Positions 62,065-64,000 of a stretch of DNA of 64,000 nt are shown here, one piece after another. Within the stretch, counting starts at the first letter, position 1; each line of letters opens with the position of its first letter. Under the pieces are notes generated by a model. It was not told the DNA's origin. It saw only the letters and a list, made by a program, of their open reading frames with translations, and made no database searches. Source of the DNA: an uncultured Acetatifactor sp. (GTDB lineage Bacteria; Bacillota; Clostridia; Lachnospirales; Lachnospiraceae); the NCBI GenBank assembly GCA_910577665.1, contig CAJTOJ010000001.1:310001-374000 (forward strand). Reading direction: 5' to 3'. The position numbers and the translations under genes are program-made.

Positions 62065-64000
62065 TCATCCCCTCCATTTTGCCTTTTCCAGAGCCTGCTC
62101 CAGCACCCCGGCATATTCCTGAAGCCCTGCAATCTCTGCATCCCTGTCCTGGCACTGGCGAAGCAATTCCCCGAACTCCCCTGTAATGCCTTGAAGCAGG
62201 TTCTCCTCCGTCTTCCTGCCGGTCTCCCCAAGTTCCTCCCTGAAGGAGGCTACCTTCTCCCCCAGGGCATCACACAGTTCTTCATAGATCTGTGAGATTG
62301 CCCTGGATAGCGCTGTTGCAAGTTCCGTCTTCTCCCCTGCCGATGTCAGTTCGCCTTGAAACCTGCTGGCAATGGATGTCATGGCCTTGGTAATATCCAC
62401 ATGGAATACCGGAAACTGGATGCCGTTCACGGTATCCTCCACCAGGACCCGAAACAGGGAGGCGTCATACTTCTCACTTCCCAGGTCAAAGCGTCTGGCC
62501 ACCATACCCAGCAGTCTTCTCTTGATTGTCTTAAGCTGTAACGCCTGGCTGAATACCTCCTCCACATGACTGGATGCCTCATAGGCATACTTTTTCAGGT
62601 TCTCCATGGCATCCGCGGCGATACAGTAGGAATAATGCTTCTCATAGGAATACTGTTCCACATGGCTCCTGCCCCAGGAAAAGGGATTGTACCATCTGGC
62701 ATCCGATACCGTATAGGTATCATGTATGACTTCCGTGCCCGTCCTCTCCCGGATGGACAAATAGTCCCTGGCGGCTCCCCGGATCTCCCGGACCGCAGAT
62801 GCCCGCTCCGTCTCCAGAGCCGCGTTCAGTTCCCCAAACAGAGTGGTCATGTCGGCCCTGATGCCGTTTATCTGCTCTTCCACCGCCTTTTTCTGTTCCA
62901 GCAGTGCAGCCCTGTCGTTCCCCTCAAGGATCTGCACCCGCTTATGGGTCTTGTCCAGATACCCCCTAAGGAGATCTTGTAATTCCTCCAGGGCATTGGG
63001 CACAAAGCTCCTGGCCCTGGCTGCAAAGATCTCCTCCTTTTCCTGTGCAGCCTGGTCAAATAGCACCCTCACTTGGTCAAAGTTGCCCAGCAGCTTCAGA
63101 TCCTCTTCCATATTCCGGGAAAAGGGCTTTAGCGCCCCATAGATATTCTTTTCCTCCGGGGTGTACTGGCAGGGATCCTTTCCGATCATGTTGTATGCCA
63201 GGGAGGAAACCAGGCAGGGTTCTGTGCACTGTCTGATCACCTGGATCAGCTCCGGCGAGCTTTCCCTGGCCTCCAGGTCCTTCACGAACTCTTCTACCTT
63301 GCCCCGGGCACGCTTTGTAAGTTTTCTCCTGACAATCTTACATGCCTTTGGGATATTGTCCGCCGTATTCTCGTCTCCCCCGAAGATATCGTCCTCCTCC
63401 TGCACCCGCAGCACATCCCGGACGCCACTGTCGTATTTGCTGGCCACCAGCACAAGTTTTTTCACGCCTTTCTGAGGGAGCTGGCTTGACAGCAGGATCC
63501 AGTCGCTCATGTCCAGGAAACTGCCGGACTGGCTTAGGAAAAACACCACATCGCAGACCTCCATAAACTCCTTGGTCCGCATGGTCCTGGAAGCGATGGG
63601 GTCATTCAGGCCCGGGGTGTCCACAATGGACAGGCCCTTGAATTCCTCCCGGTTCAGATACAGGATCACCGCCTTCACCAGAGGCGTAAACCTACCATCC
63701 TCCCCCACATAATCATTCAGGCTGTGGAGCAGGTCTTCATAAGTGTCAAAACAGATCCTCTCCTCTCCCCTTTCCAGATAGGAAGCCGGATCCACCCCGC
63801 TTTTTTTCACCATCTGTGTAATCTCCCGGGCAGAGGTATATATCTCATCCTCCAGGTCCACCGCCGCATTGTCCTCCAGGATCTCCCATTCCTCCTGGGA
63901 ATAATACTCCACCTGGATGATATTCTCCTTTGCATACTCCATCTTCGTCAGTGTGGCTGTCTTGGGGGTGGAGGCTTTGGGCAGGATCTCCTGTCCGTCG
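62065..64000 (-). CDS. dynamin-like GTPase (partial, N-terminus outside window)
   Basis: About 645 residues are seen; the frame is open to the right edge, so the P-loop (G1) lies outside. PKASTPKTATLTK fits switch I, LSIVDTPGLNDPIASRTM is G3 and LVASKYDSG is G4. A long helical stalk-like region follows (AALLEQKKAVEEQINGIRAD, and coiled coil at the C-terminus RQCDARD-type heptads to EQALEKAKWRG). A mid-protein basic and aromatic patch (RWYNPFSWGRSHVEQYSYEK) could meet membrane. Bacterial dynamins remodel or repair membranes; some act in phage defence. It is the first visible gene of the operon with the HerA-like ATPase and the LHH nuclease. Confidence 0.8.
   Translation of the reverse strand, partial: DGQEILPKASTPKTATLTKMEYAKENIIQVEYYSQEEWEILEDNAAVDLEDEIYTSAREITQMVKKSGVDPASYLERGEERICFDTYEDLLHSLNDYVGEDGRFTPLVKAVILYLNREEFKGLSIVDTPGLNDPIASRTMRTKEFMEVCDVVFFLSQSGSFLDMSDWILLSSQLPQKGVKKLVLVASKYDSGVRDVLRVQEEDDIFGGDENTADNIPKACKIVRRKLTKRARGKVEEFVKDLEARESSPELIQVIRQCTEPCLVSSLAYNMIGKDPCQYTPEEKNIYGALKPFSRNMEEDLKLLGNFDQVRVLFDQAAQEKEEIFAARARSFVPNALEELQDLLRGYLDKTHKRVQILEGNDRAALLEQKKAVEEQINGIRADMTTLFGELNAALETERASAVREIRGAARDYLSIRERTGTEVIHDTYTVSDARWYNPFSWGRSHVEQYSYEKHYSYCIAADAMENLKKYAYEASSHVEEVFSQALQLKTIKRRLLGMVARRFDLGSEKYDASLFRVLVEDTVNGIQFPVFHVDITKAMTSIASRFQGELTSAGEKTELATALSRAISQIYEELCDALGEKVASFREELGETGRKTEENLLQGITGEFGELLRQCQDRDAEIAGLQEYAGVLEQALEKAKWRG

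Noticed and set aside
1..64000. CRISPR arrays, tRNA or rRNA genes, complete insertion sequences
   Set aside because: No regular spaced repeats, cloverleaf sequences, rRNA-like stretches or transposase genes were recognised on either strand.

Overview
The window looks like chromosomal DNA of a Lachnospiraceae-type anaerobic Firmicute (class Clostridia) with moderately high G+C. The evidence is the run of conserved neighbours rpsP, khpA, rimM, trmD and rplS with signal peptidase genes, rbgA and rnhB; the acpP/plsX/rpmF/DUF177 cluster with smc, ftsY and rnc; pta-ackA beside tmcAL; and AGGAGG-type ribosome binding sites with TTGACA/TATAAT-type promoters. The genus cannot be fixed from sequence alone. 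Nearly all genes lie on the minus strand. I saw no rRNA gene, tRNA gene, CRISPR array or complete insertion sequence.

Layout from left to right. 1-3.2 kb: a DUF512 protein cut by the window edge, a divergent PRPP synthetase gene (prs) with a hairpin leader, and a remnant-like membrane ORF. 3.3-4.4 kb: an AT-rich RhuM-family gene, probably acquired. 4.5-20 kb: an accessory signalling, transport and antimicrobial-type region. It holds an MGMT-like protein; a five-gene ABC-2 transporter operon that includes an orphan MalE-like lipoprotein; a secreted DUF2712-like protein; a 60-residue secreted peptide precursor lying tail to tail with a 693-residue regulator made of two HTH/helical-repeat modules; an ABC exporter pair in which one half is a pseudogene; and a large sensor kinase with its response regulator. 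20-57.9 kb: mainly housekeeping genes for translation, secretion, ribosome assembly, SRP and SMC functions, fatty acid and phospholipid synthesis, acetate metabolism, DNA polymerase I and sulfur amino acids. 58-64 kb: a compact operon of a dynamin-like GTPase (cut by the right edge), a HerA/VirB4-like ATPase and an LHH nuclease with an acidic N-terminus.

Two parts look like possibly undescribed systems. The first is a peptide-sensing circuit at 9.6-16.4 kb. A dyad whose right arm continues into a 21-base identical stretch lies just upstream of, and into, the -35 box of two separate promoters 6 kb apart. One drives the small secreted peptide and the other drives the ABC exporter pair. The candidate regulator gene lies next to the peptide gene. 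The second is the dynamin/HerA-like ATPase/LHH nuclease operon. It combines a membrane-remodelling GTPase, a DNA-pumping-type ATPase and a toxin-family nuclease, with no recognisable secretion signal or immunity gene in view. That fits an anti-phage or contact-dependent system, but this is inference.

Other oddities are a TrmD-GNAT fusion, FliK-like and FlhB-like flagellar-type proteins inside a ribosome and secretion gene cluster, a very long FtsA-like protein, a cre-like box in the pta/tmcAL divergent region, and a 17-bp triplicate repeat plus a promoter palindrome ahead of a sulfhydrylase gene.
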